Of a DNA stretch of 64,000 nt, positions 30,623 to 38,807 are shown in pieces. Source of the stretch: a virus; the IMG/VR virus record IMGVR_UViG_3300020182_000010, positions 91,153 through 155,152 of that record; one strand, 5' to 3'. The first letter of the stretch is position 1. Each line of letters begins with the position of its first letter. A program made the translations under genes and the position numbers. The notes under the pieces are model-generated. The model was not told where the DNA came from. It saw only the letters and a list, made by a program, of their open reading frames with translations, and ran no database searches.

Positions 30623-32039
30623 AAGTTTCGTCAAAAGCCGATCTAGTTTTAGTTTTCAACATTGCACGGAGAGAACTCGCTGCCTGTGTTTTTTCGAAAA
30701 CAGGAGTATCATCATCTGACTTATTTAGAGTTGTTTTCTTTCTAAGTTGATCAACAACACTAGAGGGGGCACCGCTATTGCTTGGTGTGCCTGCACCAGT
30801 GCTATCTTGGTCTGGATCATCTGATATACGTAAACTGTCTCTATCAAATAATAAACTTACTTTACTGCCGACACCAGATGATGAACGTGTTTTTAATAGT
30901 TGTAATTGATATTGTCCACGTTCACGCATAGCATTCGATGTAAAAATACCAATCACATTATCAGCAGTTTGAATTTTACTAATGCCACCAGCAATATGAG
31001 AATGATCAAATTCAATTTCTTCAACTGCACTACGATTTAATTGTGATGCAGTTACAGTAACAGTCTGTGTTTCCATAGAAAAGTTACGCATTTCTTCTGT
31101 AACATATTTGTCTTTGGTAAAGGTGTCACCTGCTTGTACTTTTTTAGTTGCCGGCATTAACAAATCTAGATAGTCAATGCACATGCAATCTACTGTTTTG
31201 CCAGTTTGTATCTGAAGTTCTTTCAAGTAAGACCGTAGATCATTGATTGTTGAACCACTCGGAAGATACTTTATACGTAGCATACCGGACTGTTTGCCTT
31301 TCGCTTTAACTTGTAGTTCAACATCATCTAAGTCTTTAAAAATGCGTCTAGTACTGCGGTCCGTCTGCATTGCATACATACGCATACTTGAAAGTTCCTC
31401 GGATAACTCCAATGTGAAGTAGACACAATTCAACCCAGCCTCCGCCCAATTCAGGCTCATATTTTGCATAAAAAGGGATTTACCTGCTCCGGAGCCACCT
31501 GCAAAAATCGTAATCTCCCCACGATTAATGCCACCATATAGCTTATCATCAAGAGATTTCCAACCAGTGGTAATCTGACCATTGTTGTCTTTCATCCGTT
31601 CAAGCACACCTCTGGGATCAGCAAAATAATCTGTTCCCAAACTACGTGCCAGTCCAATTTGAACAGCCTCTTTGATTCTAAGTTCTACTTCACCATACTT
31701 GCCAGTCTCAAGTAAATCTGTGCTATCGATAATAGCCTTCTCAATAGCCTTGTGACGGCAAAATGTCTCAAACTCATCCACAAACCATTCTTCGTGCTGG
31801 GTTATGTTTTCCAACTTCTCAATGTCTTGTCCTGTTTCTGCTTTAATAATTGCAGGATCTGGTAGTGTAGAATAGTCTTCACTATAATCAATAAGTTGTT
31901 TGACCACAGGACGGACACTGCGGTCGAAATATTCAGGCTTGATAATCCCTCTGATCCTAGTATATAGTTCAGGATTAGTCACCATGAATTGAATGAATAG
32001 TTTTTGTAAGTCTGGGCTATAATTTTTTACTTCTGACAT
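30621..32039 (-). CDS. 41: Replicative DNA helicase, T4 gp41 / DnaB-like
   Basis: The protein has 472 residues. The N-terminal helical collar is followed by the RecA-like motor: F-A-G-G-S-G-A-G-K-S-L-F near residue 185 (Walker A) and V-D-C-M-C-I-D-Y-L-D-L-L near residue 285 (Walker B). S-Q-L-N-R-S and a DHSHIAGGISKIQTAD segment, then an Arg finger region (KTRSSSGVGSKV), follow. It unwinds DNA 5' to 3' at the fork with the gp61 primase. Its promoter puts the predicted transcript start at the ATG. Confidence 0.92.
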   Translation of the reverse strand: MSEVKNYSPDLQKLFIQFMVTNPELYTRIRGIIKPEYFDRSVRPVVKQLIDYSEDYSTLPDPAIIKAETGQDIEKLENITQHEEWFVDEFETFCRHKAIEKAIIDSTDLLETGKYGEVELRIKEAVQIGLARSLGTDYFADPRGVLERMKDNNGQITTGWKSLDDKLYGGINRGEITIFAGGSGAGKSLFMQNMSLNWAEAGLNCVYFTLELSEELSSMRMYAMQTDRSTRRIFKDLDDVELQVKAKGKQSGMLRIKYLPSGSTINDLRSYLKELQIQTGKTVDCMCIDYLDLLMPATKKVQAGDTFTKDKYVTEEMRNFSMETQTVTVTASQLNRSAVEEIEFDHSHIAGGISKIQTADNVIGIFTSNAMRERGQYQLQLLKTRSSSGVGSKVSLLFDRDSLRISDDPDQDSTGAGTPSNSGAPSSVVDQLRKKTTLNKSDDDTPVFEKTQAASSLRAMLKTKTRSAFDET

Positions 32040-32045
32040 TTGTAT

Positions 32046-32074
32046 AGTATATCATTTCTATGTGTAAAGGTCAA
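32046..32074 (-). promoter_or_regulatory. Leaderless-type promoter, gp41
   Basis: TTGACC (32074-32069), 17 nt, TATACT (32051-32046). The -10 ends 6 nt before the ATG at 32039. Confidence 0.7.
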
Positions 32075-32079
32075 CACTT

Positions 32080-32946
32080 TTAGTCAAACAGTGCTGGATT
32101 TAAATTGTTTTCTTCTTTCTTGCGTAATCGGTCTCTCTTCCATCCTTCGCGCTGCTTTTCTCGTTTTGCAAGTTCTTCTGCAGATGGTGAGATAGGCTCT
32201 GGATCAGGGACTACTTCAACTTCGTCCAATGTTGGCAAGAAAGCATCATATGCATTCTTATTCATTTCAAATCCAACAAATTTTCTACCATATCGCAATG
32301 CAGTTCTAGGTGTAGTGAAGCCGCCACAGAATGGATCCATTACTACATCGCCACGGTTACTACTATACAATATAAACTTTTCAATCCAATCTTCATTTAG
32401 TTGGTTCTTGTTTTTAATTTGTCCCGGCTTATGGCTACGTGGCATTGTTTGAACTGTCAGACGATCATGATAACTATCTTTACTATCTGTATAATAAGCA
32501 TTAGTATTAAATGTGCGCTTTTGTTTGCTTGTTTCTGGCTTTGACCAAAACAATACATGATAGTGACTACTTACAAATTTGTTTTTTGTTGATACACCAA
32601 AACTATATTGTGCAATAATATGATTAATTTCTTTTAAGTCTGTTGAGTGCAATGCATTAAGTATATGATGCAAATTTGTATATCCACTGACAATATACAT
32701 ACTACCGCCTGGTCGTAAAACCCTTGCACATTCTGTAATCCATTGCCTAGAAAAATCACCGTATGTTTCTAATGGAACTTCTACATAGCCAGGAACTACG
32801 TTGCCTTCGTCACGATTATAATGTGCGTCAAGTTTATCACCCTCAATACCATAAGGAGGATCAGTAAATATCAAATCTACTGTTCCATCTTCTATATGCT
32901 CATTGATGCCGCTAGTACAATCTTGATTATAAACTGTATGATTCAT
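32080..32946 (-). CDS. DNA N6-adenine/N4-cytosine methyltransferase, beta class
   Basis: The protein has 288 residues. V-D-L-I-F-T-D-P-P-Y-G is motif IV near residue 28. D-P-F-C-G-G-F-T-T near residue 210 is motif I (FxGxG-type) with the following K-F-V-G-F-E. Motif IV before motif I is the beta-class order shared with CcrM. The middle part (TYGDFSRQWITECARVLRPGG) aligns by eye with CcrM, but the CcrM-type C-terminal domain is missing; instead there is a charged tail. The target sequence cannot be read. It lies next to a possible endonuclease gene, so a modification role in a restriction pair or in phage promoter control is possible. Confidence 0.85.
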   Translation of the reverse strand: MNHTVYNQDCTSGINEHIEDGTVDLIFTDPPYGIEGDKLDAHYNRDEGNVVPGYVEVPLETYGDFSRQWITECARVLRPGGSMYIVSGYTNLHHILNALHSTDLKEINHIIAQYSFGVSTKNKFVSSHYHVLFWSKPETSKQKRTFNTNAYYTDSKDSYHDRLTVQTMPRSHKPGQIKNKNQLNEDWIEKFILYSSNRGDVVMDPFCGGFTTPRTALRYGRKFVGFEMNKNAYDAFLPTLDEVEVVPDPEPISPSAEELAKREKQREGWKRDRLRKKEENNLNPALFD

Positions 32947-32968
32947 TTACTCTCCTTAACATTTGATA

Positions 32969-32997
32969 ATTATACTATAAATCAAATAAAATATCAA
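32969..32997 (-). promoter_or_regulatory. Sigma70-like promoter, methyltransferase gene
   Basis: TTGATA (32997-32992), 17 nt, TATAAT (32974-32969). The leader is about 16 nt and includes AAGGAGAG. Confidence 0.65.
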
Positions 32998-33665
32998 GCA
33001 TTTTGTATACTTTGTTTCACAGATTCAATTACCGCGCGTTGTGCTTTACGTTTTTCATCTTTGTAATTAACTTCAACTAGTTGTGTATTTGAAATATCTT
33101 CTGGTCTAAAAATAAACTCCAATGCATCAAATGGAATGTGTGCTTCAATGCCGTCAGATACTCCAACCAAATATGGTTTAACATCTTCAGCACTGATGAT
33201 TGCAATTGCGTTCTGTTGTCCAAGCATATAAAAATCTGCAGGATTTTCAATTGTTGTGCCTTTGTTTTCACCTAAACTATTTTTTAGTTTTACTTTGACT
33301 GTCTTTTTTTGATTATTGCGTTTAGTAAACATACCATCTGTCATATATTTAAATTCTATATCTAAATTTTCTATGATATCTCTATGGTCTCTACCGATAT
33401 CATCAACCCAAACCAGCCGCCCGTCTGTTGCTGCTTCAACTGTTTGTTCAATTATATCTGCCTTATCAAATCTATCTTTGCGGTCGTTCAACTGTGATCC
33501 CAAACTATATACAACCGAACTATATACTTGTGAATTAATTACTGATTTTAATTGAGTAGCATATGTAGAAGTTTTCATTATCGTGTTTCCTAATATTTCA
33601 AAATGTCCCCAATAGTCTTCTGGTTCTATCTGAGTTTCGTCAAGATTGTTAAGAATATCCAACAA
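32994..33665 (-). CDS. Possible PD-(D/E)XK endonuclease, beside methyltransferase
   Basis: I start it at a TTG at 33663-33665 behind AGAGAG, giving about 223 residues. An in-frame ATG upstream lies inside the promoter, and another ATG at 33581 (behind AGGAAA) would be 28 codons shorter. In the middle, V-D-D-I-G-R-D-H-R-D then L-D-I-E-F-K-Y-M gives a D...ExK pattern, and a strand pair K-K-T-V-K-V-K-L-K-N follows. The C-terminal part (ADFYMLGQQNAIAIISAEDVKPYL) is strand-rich. Position 48 bp upstream of the methyltransferase favours a restriction partner, but the fold is not certain. Confidence 0.5.
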   Translation of the reverse strand: MLDILNNLDETQIEPEDYWGHFEILGNTIMKTSTYATQLKSVINSQVYSSVVYSLGSQLNDRKDRFDKADIIEQTVEAATDGRLVWVDDIGRDHRDIIENLDIEFKYMTDGMFTKRNNQKKTVKVKLKNSLGENKGTTIENPADFYMLGQQNAIAIISAEDVKPYLVGVSDGIEAHIPFDALEFIFRPEDISNTQLVEVNYKDEKRKAQRAVIESVKQSIQNA

Positions 33666-33696
33666 ATCATCTCTCTGTTTATTAGCGTATACGTTC

Positions 33697-33725
33697 TTTA
33701 TATAATGATTCTTATTGCTTGTCAA
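33697..33725 (-). promoter_or_regulatory. GANTC-spacer promoter
   Basis: TTGACA (33725-33720), spacer AGCAATAA-GAATC-ATTA, TATAAA (33702-33697). Drives the possible endonuclease gene. Confidence 0.8.
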
Positions 33726-33727
33726 GT

Positions 33728-33752
33728 AAAAAGAGCGCCGAAGCGCCCTTTT
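33728..33752 (-). terminator. UUCG-tetraloop terminator
   Basis: GGGCGC-TTCG-GCGCTC followed by five T on the minus strand; bidirectional. Nearly the same module as 13562-13588, again joined to a TTGACA box. Confidence 0.85.
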
Positions 33753-33966
33753 ATTTTCCTCTACTAAATCTATCTTTTGGTCTATAAAAAATCTTTTGAT
33801 TATGAAATCTTCCTAGCAAATCACGAATTTCTTTTAACTCTTCGGCTAGTTTATCATCATGCTCTTCCATTAAACGTTTTGCCCTTCTGGAAACTTTTGC
33901 ACTTAATGCGTTTTCTATAATTTCTAAATCCCTAACTGTTAACTTGAAATTTTCATTCGGTTTCAT
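33751..33966 (-). CDS. Hypothetical basic helical protein, 71 aa
   Basis: I start it at the ATG at 33964-33966, which follows AAGGTAGC; the longer frame begins inside the ClpP gene. Helices TVRDLEIIENALSAK and RRAKRLMEEHDDKLAEELKEIRDLLGRF make a small antiparallel or dimeric coiled coil, with a basic tail (YRPKDRFSRGK). It could bind nucleic acid. It probably shares the ClpP transcript. No family is recognised. Confidence 0.6.
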   Translation of the reverse strand: MKPNENFKLTVRDLEIIENALSAKVSRRAKRLMEEHDDKLAEELKEIRDLLGRFHNQKIFYRPKDRFSRGK

Positions 33967-33985
33967 AGTGCTGCTACCTTGCTTT

Positions 33986-34672
33986 TTAGTATGTTTTAAT
34001 AATTTTATCAGCAATTCCATGTTTAATTGCCTCTTCTGGAGTTAACCACATATCACTTTCTGGAAGCAAGTGTTTACGAATGTAACTTTCTGTTTTGCCT
34101 GTGCATTTTTTATAATGGTCAAGCATCCGTTCTGTTGATAATTCAAACTCTTTAACAATTGACATTAGTTCATGTTCTTTGCCTTTTGATCCCCAACTAT
34201 ATTGATGTGACATTACACTTGTATTTTGTGTGAGATAACGATGACCTTTTTCACCTGACATCATTAACAGAACACCACAACTTGCAATCATGCCCATTCC
34301 ATATGTATATACTGGAATTTCACTTTGTTTAATTGTGTCTATAAGATGCAATGCACTATTTACAGCACCTCCTGGTGAATTAATATAAAGATGAATTATA
34401 TTAGGTCTTTGTTCAGCAGGCATCATATTATATTCCATAATCATTTTGACTAATGGCATACAATTTTCTTGATTGAATTCTTTATCCATGAATAATACAC
34501 CATTATCATACAGTATTTCACCTGGCTTTTTTGGTGGCATTGGTGGCTGCGGCATCGGCATTTGTGGTGTTGCCGGTTGCTCTTTTGGTGATGGAATTAC
34601 TTTTGTTTCTACTGCTGGTTTTTTCTCTGGTGTCTTTTTGGTTGTTTTCTTTTTGACTGGATTCTTTGCCAT
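33986..34672 (-). CDS. ClpP-family serine protease
   Basis: The protein has 228 residues. Residues 1-55 are a Lys/Pro-rich extension (KKKTTKKTPEKKPAVETK, PQMPMPQPPMPPKKPG) absent from bacterial ClpP. The protease core then shows the oxyanion strand N-S-P-G-G-A-V, the nucleophile in G-M-I-A-S-C-G-V, the His in V-M-S-H-Q-Y-S, and the Asp in E-S-D-M-W-L-T-P-E-E-A. All triad members are present. It could process the prohead, as T4 gp21 does, or join host Clp ATPases. The phage tmRNA tag ends in LAA, a ClpXP degron, so a functional link is conceivable. Confidence 0.85.
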   Translation of the reverse strand: MAKNPVKKKTTKKTPEKKPAVETKVIPSPKEQPATPQMPMPQPPMPPKKPGEILYDNGVLFMDKEFNQENCMPLVKMIMEYNMMPAEQRPNIIHLYINSPGGAVNSALHLIDTIKQSEIPVYTYGMGMIASCGVLLMMSGEKGHRYLTQNTSVMSHQYSWGSKGKEHELMSIVKEFELSTERMLDHYKKCTGKTESYIRKHLLPESDMWLTPEEAIKHGIADKIIKTY

Positions 34673-34690
34673 GTATTTGTATTTCCTATA

Positions 34691-35692
34691 TTATCCTAAA
34701 CGCATTTTTACGTTAATTTTAGTACTATTACTTATCTTACTATCAATTATACTCTTTAGAGTATATAACTTACCATATTTATTCACTGCATCAGCGGCGT
34801 CTTTTATATCATCTTCCCATCTTGGAAAACTAACTGACCAACCGTTTTCAATTGCTTGCTTAATTAATTTTTCACCTGCTTTATCTCTATCAGGGCTTAA
34901 AATAATATCACCTTTAAATAAATTGATATAATCTATCTGCTCCTTACTCGCCTCATTGCTCATTATAGCCACACAGTCTAATGCAGCCGCATCAAACACT
35001 CCTTCTGTTATTATTAGATACTTACGCTTACTATTAATAACATCTATATTATATATAAAGTCTTTAGGCGTCTTCATCATGTACTTTGAATCTGCTTTAC
35101 CAGTATAGTCTCTACCAGTATAACCTACTATACGTCCACCTTGGTAATAGGGAATAATAACACGGTGTCTGAATACTGGATGTGGGCTCCAGTATATGTT
35201 ATTCACATGATCATATAGTCCACGATCTATCAAGTATTTAGCACCTAAAATCGCTCTTTTATCAGGTGCGTCAATTTGTAGTATATCTTCCAATAACATA
35301 CTTCCAACTGGCAATTCACAATCTTTAAATTTAGGTATTATAGTTCTAGACTTTTTACTAGCAAATGTCATTGGGCCATCTGCTAATTCTTTATCTCTAA
35401 TCGCTTGTAATTGAATACGTTTTATATCACTATCAGGAATTCCCAAATTACGCATTAGCAAAATCATTTTCTTATTAATGACTCTACCTAACTTATGTGA
35501 TGCAGTAAATCCACAATTAAAACAATGATACGATATACTATCTATATCGTTTCTAATGCCGCCGCGCAATCTTGTATCATTTCTTGCTTCGCCATTATCT
35601 ATGCAACAAGGGCAATTAAATGATAACCAGCCACCACTACTAGGTCTCTGAGGTCTAGGCAGACTCGAATATATAACTTCCTGTAGATTCAT
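34691..35692 (-). CDS. 61: DNA primase, T4 gp61 / DnaG-like
   Basis: The protein has 333 residues. The N-terminal zinc ribbon is N-C-P-C-C near residue 25 and Y-H-C-F-N-C-G near residue 55. The TOPRIM part has L-I-I-T-E-G-V-F-D-A near residue 225 and I-L-S-P-D-R-D-K-A-G near residue 270 (DxD). It makes RNA primers with the gp41 helicase. The predicted transcript start falls on the ATG, so its private mRNA is leaderless. Confidence 0.9.
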   Translation of the reverse strand: MNLQEVIYSSLPRPQRPSSGGWLSFNCPCCIDNGEARNDTRLRGGIRNDIDSISYHCFNCGFTASHKLGRVINKKMILLMRNLGIPDSDIKRIQLQAIRDKELADGPMTFASKKSRTIIPKFKDCELPVGSMLLEDILQIDAPDKRAILGAKYLIDRGLYDHVNNIYWSPHPVFRHRVIIPYYQGGRIVGYTGRDYTGKADSKYMMKTPKDFIYNIDVINSKRKYLIITEGVFDAAALDCVAIMSNEASKEQIDYINLFKGDIILSPDRDKAGEKLIKQAIENGWSVSFPRWEDDIKDAADAVNKYGKLYTLKSIIDSKISNSTKINVKMRLG

Positions 35693-35698
35693 AAGTTT

Positions 35699-35727
35699 AT
35701 AATAAACTATAATATAATAATTGTCAA
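35699..35727 (-). promoter_or_regulatory. Leaderless-type promoter, primase
   Basis: TTGACA (35727-35722), 17 nt, TATTAT (35704-35699). The -10 ends 6 nt before the ATG at 35692. Confidence 0.7.
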
Positions 35728-35741
35728 GTATTATTTAAAAT

Positions 35742-36677
35742 TTAAATCCACTTTGCAATTTTGCGACCACCCATTGGATATACTCCAAATCTAGCACCTT
35801 TAATACCAAAGTTATTTCTATCTTTTGAGTATCTTACCATTAATACTGGTTCAAACTCTCCTTCAAGTCTTTCCTTATTTGCATGAGATGAACCAGTTGC
35901 AACAAGTTTATTACCATCAAATTTTGGTTCACCCTGTAATACCAAATCAACATTTTGCGGTCCTGTCTTGCCGCCCCAGCCTATACCATAAATTGCAATA
36001 CCGCGTAGTCTTCCATCTTTTAGTTTTCTAGCAAATGTTGAGCCTTTAATCATTTGTCCATCAGGTGATATATCTCTGACTGCCTGTACAAATGAATCTA
36101 TTTCTTCTTTAATACTTGGTATACGGTTATAAACAACCGCAAGTTCTTTATCTGAAACTCCGCCCCATTGTCCAAAGTCTTTTGCCTGAGAACCTTTTTT
36201 ATGTGAAACCCAAGCAACTGCATTACCACTTGCGTCAACTGCATGAAAATCTGATTTAGGAGTACCTGGAGTAGAAACAAACTTGGCGACCGATACAGTC
36301 CGATTACCAATGACAAGATCAATTTCTGCATTATCTTGTTTCATCTGTCCTAGCATTTTATTTATTGTTCCAAGTGCAGCATCTTCATCACGTGTAGAAA
36401 ACCCTAAGCCTTTGCCACCGAACTCACTAGTTTTTTCCAAACCTGAAAGTCTCACTGTGCGACCGTCTTCTAGTTCAAACGTATCAGGAATAATACCATT
36501 TTTAAGATTATCTATAACTTCAGAATTCTTCTTAATAATTACAGATGGCTCACTTTGTCCAGCAAGAACGAAAGGCTCACCTTTTTTAATCTTGGCAATC
36601 AATGTTTGTAATCTATTGGGATTATCTTTTAAGTTTCGTTTTACAAGAGGTCCTTCTTGAAGTTCATTATATTTCAT
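35742..36677 (-). CDS. Phage protein with possible nuclease-like core, 311 aa
   Basis: I start at the ATG at 36675-36677 behind AAGAGAGAGAC; the longer frame reads into the upstream gene. Conserved-looking segments are FELEDGRTVRLSGLEKTSE, EFGGKGLGFSTRDEDAAL, and K-S-D-F-H-A-V-D then A-V-A-W-V-S-H-K-K-G. The last resembles the D...(S)xK half of PD-(D/E)XK folds with Ser in place of Glu. The C-terminal third is strand-rich and ends GVYPMGGRKIAKWI. From memory the family occurs in other T4-like marine phages without a known role. It follows the 274-aa virion gene by 13 nt. Confidence 0.5.
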   Translation of the reverse strand: MKYNELQEGPLVKRNLKDNPNRLQTLIAKIKKGEPFVLAGQSEPSVIIKKNSEVIDNLKNGIIPDTFELEDGRTVRLSGLEKTSEFGGKGLGFSTRDEDAALGTINKMLGQMKQDNAEIDLVIGNRTVSVAKFVSTPGTPKSDFHAVDASGNAVAWVSHKKGSQAKDFGQWGGVSDKELAVVYNRIPSIKEEIDSFVQAVRDISPDGQMIKGSTFARKLKDGRLRGIAIYGIGWGGKTGPQNVDLVLQGEPKFDGNKLVATGSSHANKERLEGEFEPVLMVRYSKDRNNFGIKGARFGVYPMGGRKIAKWI

Positions 36678-36690
36678 TTGTCTCTCTCTT

Positions 36691-37515
36691 TTAATTCCGT
36701 AACATGACTTTAGATATAGAGCCACTTGTTGCAGTATATGAAATTCGTATCCAATTAACATTGGCATTAACCATATATGCTTGAACGCCCGACTCATTAT
36801 TAACTATAATATTTTTATCGTAAAATAGATTAGGCGTAAGATCGAACCAATCGCTATCATTCATTGATGGCTGCGGTGAAAGATCACCTTGAATATTCAC
36901 TTTTCCTGTCATATCATCAAAATATAATGCGATAGTATGAAGTGATTTAGATTTGATAGTGTTACCACTGCCATCAAATGTAGTTGTTGTAAAAGTTGTG
37001 ATTTCTTCGCCATTAACAGTTTCAGATACAGGAAAAAATGTAGTTGTTTCTTGCGAATCTTCAAACTGTGGATAAATGTCATCGATTACTTCTATTGTAC
37101 CTTTAGCATTATCATATGTATCAGTATAGATAATTTGTTCTACGCCATTTTCTACAGTATACATTGCAAACTGATAGAAGCCTTCTGGTAGCATAATTGT
37201 ATCAGCCGTAGAGATAACAAGTGACGCCATCCCTTTGGTAGCATTTGTAATATCTAAATATTTGAATAGAACATTTTCACGACTTTCTCTATCATACATT
37301 TTCCAGATAATAGTTTTTCCACTTAAATCAATTGATTTTCTGTCTGTGTCTTTTATCTTAAATCTGAGAGTATTATCAATACCCTTGTGTAATTTATGGT
37401 GTCCATCATACATTGGCATATTCCCTAGGTAGGTTGTCGCAGCAGATGTGCCAGTTTCATCTAAGCACACTACCTCTATTTCTCTGTTATACTGCAATAC
37501 ATTAAAGTTAATCAT
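36691..37515 (-). CDS. Virion/tail-fibre-like protein, 274 aa
   Basis: The protein is beta-rich. Residues 40-130 resemble the N-terminal domain of phage baseplate/fibre proteins: strands LRFKIKDTDRKSIDLSGKTIIWKM, and EGFYQFAMYTVENG. A Thr-rich linker (residues 175-195) follows, then a C-terminal domain. The late promoter core ends 5 nt before the ATG, so its mRNA is predicted to be leaderless. It is divergent to the plus-strand gene at 37566. Confidence 0.55.
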   Translation of the reverse strand: MINFNVLQYNREIEVVCLDETGTSAATTYLGNMPMYDGHHKLHKGIDNTLRFKIKDTDRKSIDLSGKTIIWKMYDRESRENVLFKYLDITNATKGMASLVISTADTIMLPEGFYQFAMYTVENGVEQIIYTDTYDNAKGTIEVIDDIYPQFEDSQETTTFFPVSETVNGEEITTFTTTTFDGSGNTIKSKSLHTIALYFDDMTGKVNIQGDLSPQPSMNDSDWFDLTPNLFYDKNIIVNNESGVQAYMVNANVNWIRISYTATSGSISKVMLRN

Positions 37516-37520
37516 AGATG

Positions 37521-37528
37521 TATTTATC
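37521..37528 (-). promoter_or_regulatory. T4-like late promoter, leaderless
   Basis: GATAAATACA on the minus strand ending 5 nt before the ATG at 37515. Confidence 0.55.
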
Positions 37529-37552
37529 TCCTAGGACACATAATTTTTATTA

Positions 37553-37560
37553 CATAAATA
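37553..37560 (+). promoter_or_regulatory. T4-like late promoter, plus strand, leaderless
   Basis: CATAAATA on the plus strand ending 5 nt before the ATG at 37566, mirror image of the promoter at 37521-37528. Confidence 0.5.
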
Positions 37561-37565
37561 TAGTT

Positions 37566-37952
37566 ATGGATAATAAAAAAATAGAATGGATACAAGAGAA
37601 TTACCCGTTTTTCTCTTGTGTTCGTTATGGGAAAAAAGAATTTAACGAATATTTAGGTATTGTTATCAATACTGATAATATAATTACTTCTATATATAAT
37701 TGGGAATCAATACCTACGCCAGAATTGAGGAAACAATTTATAGAATTGGGAGAACAATGGTGGTGGGAATCCAATAGATTAATTCCCATCAATCTATTTT
37801 TAGGATCACAGATAAAACCCTATAGGAATTGGATTTTGAATATGAACTCAAAAGACGTACAAATTATTTGGGGACCCGAAACAAGTTTAAATAATATTGT
37901 GCAAAAAAGAATTAAACGACGGTCGATTCAACTTGTTCGCAAATTAGATTAA
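37566..37952 (+). CDS. Plus-strand hypothetical protein, 128 aa
   Basis: This is one of the few plus-strand genes. I start it at the ATG after CATAAATA, not at the earlier ATG in the promoter region. The protein is aromatic-rich (MDNKKIEWIQENYPFFSCVR, WWWESNRLIPINLFLG) and ends in a basic helix (QKRIKRRSIQLVRKLD). I do not recognise the family. It overlaps the end of the minus-strand DnaE-like gene by 41 bp, tail to tail. Confidence 0.6.
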   Translation: MDNKKIEWIQENYPFFSCVRYGKKEFNEYLGIVINTDNIITSIYNWESIPTPELRKQFIELGEQWWWESNRLIPINLFLGSQIKPYRNWILNMNSKDVQIIWGPETSLNNIVQKRIKRRSIQLVRKLD

Positions 37953-38499
37953 GTTGTACAACAATACTTACAGCATATGCAATCGCATGTGCCTTCTTGA
38001 AATAATAACTATTGTCTGTTGGCTTTGTCCATACATTTTCTTTAATAACATCTACGCTTTCACTCAATAGATATCTTTTCGCTGGTCTGATAATTGCAAG
38101 CACTTCTGCTAATTCTATAATACTCTGTGGTTTTAATATTCGTAACACATCTATATGATTATGCACATGTGCAAGTTGTTCAACAATTTCAGAGTGTTCT
38201 AATAACTCCCAAATTGGTTCTTTGTCTGTTAATTCAGATAAATGTTCAGGATCACGCACACCATTGTATAAACTGTTATTCAAAAAATCTAATTTAAAGT
38301 ACCCACGTTCTTCTGCCTCTTTGTATTCAATACTTGCTAGATTGCTTACAGGATCATACGGTATCTCAGACACATATACGCCACTATTATGTTTCGTATA
38401 AATACCATTTTTTTTAATACTGGCAGGTATATGACTAATTAGACTGAGAATATCATTCCTGTCTAAAACGTCAATATCAATATCAGTTTGATTTTTCAT
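37912..38499 (-). CDS. DNA polymerase III alpha (DnaE)-like fragment
   Basis: The protein has 195 residues. I start it at the ATG that shares a base with the upstream stop (TAATG). E-A-E-E-R-G-Y-F-K-L-D-F-L followed by a loop, then EPIWELLEHSEIVEQL, LKPQSIIELAEVLAIIRPAK resembles DnaE. There the order is G-x-x-K-x-D-F-L, D..vf.ll, then lkP..f.dl....a..RPgp, from the thumb/palm to finger regions. The catalytic Asp residues and the rest of DnaE are absent. It may be a domesticated fragment that acts as a decoy or structural protein. Confidence 0.55.
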   Translation of the reverse strand: MKNQTDIDIDVLDRNDILSLISHIPASIKKNGIYTKHNSGVYVSEIPYDPVSNLASIEYKEAEERGYFKLDFLNNSLYNGVRDPEHLSELTDKEPIWELLEHSEIVEQLAHVHNHIDVLRILKPQSIIELAEVLAIIRPAKRYLLSESVDVIKENVWTKPTDNSYYFKKAHAIAYAVSIVVQLNLICEQVESTVV

Positions 38500-38807
38500 T
38501 ATTTCCACACCATTATAAACATTGCTGCATCAGTGTCATCTTCAAAATATAATGAACCCATATGTGCCACATAAAAGCCATTACATGTATCATTGCACCA
38601 ATCAATTAATTCTGTAAGTGCGCCACTTCCTGGCACTAATTCACCTTCGAATTTAATATTATCTTTTGAAACTGCCGACCATTTTAAAAACTCTTTATTA
38701 TCAAAGTCACTAAAGAATTTTCTACGATTGCGGGTTTTGCCTTCAATTTTACGAAGTCGATCAAGCAACTCACGTGTTTTATGATTTCTTTTAATAAGTT
38801 GTGTCAT
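38499..38807 (-). CDS. Hypothetical protein, 102 aa
   Basis: It has a basic N-terminus (LIKRNHKTRELLDRLRKIEGKTRNRRKF), then a mixed fold (ALTELIDWCNDTCNGFYVAHMGSLYFEDDTDAAMFIMVWK) that looks like a small alpha/beta domain. The ATG shares a base with the upstream stop. No family is recognised; the last part recalls host-factor-like phage proteins of unknown role. Confidence 0.55.
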   Translation of the reverse strand: MTQLIKRNHKTRELLDRLRKIEGKTRNRRKFFSDFDNKEFLKWSAVSKDNIKFEGELVPGSGALTELIDWCNDTCNGFYVAHMGSLYFEDDTDAAMFIMVWK

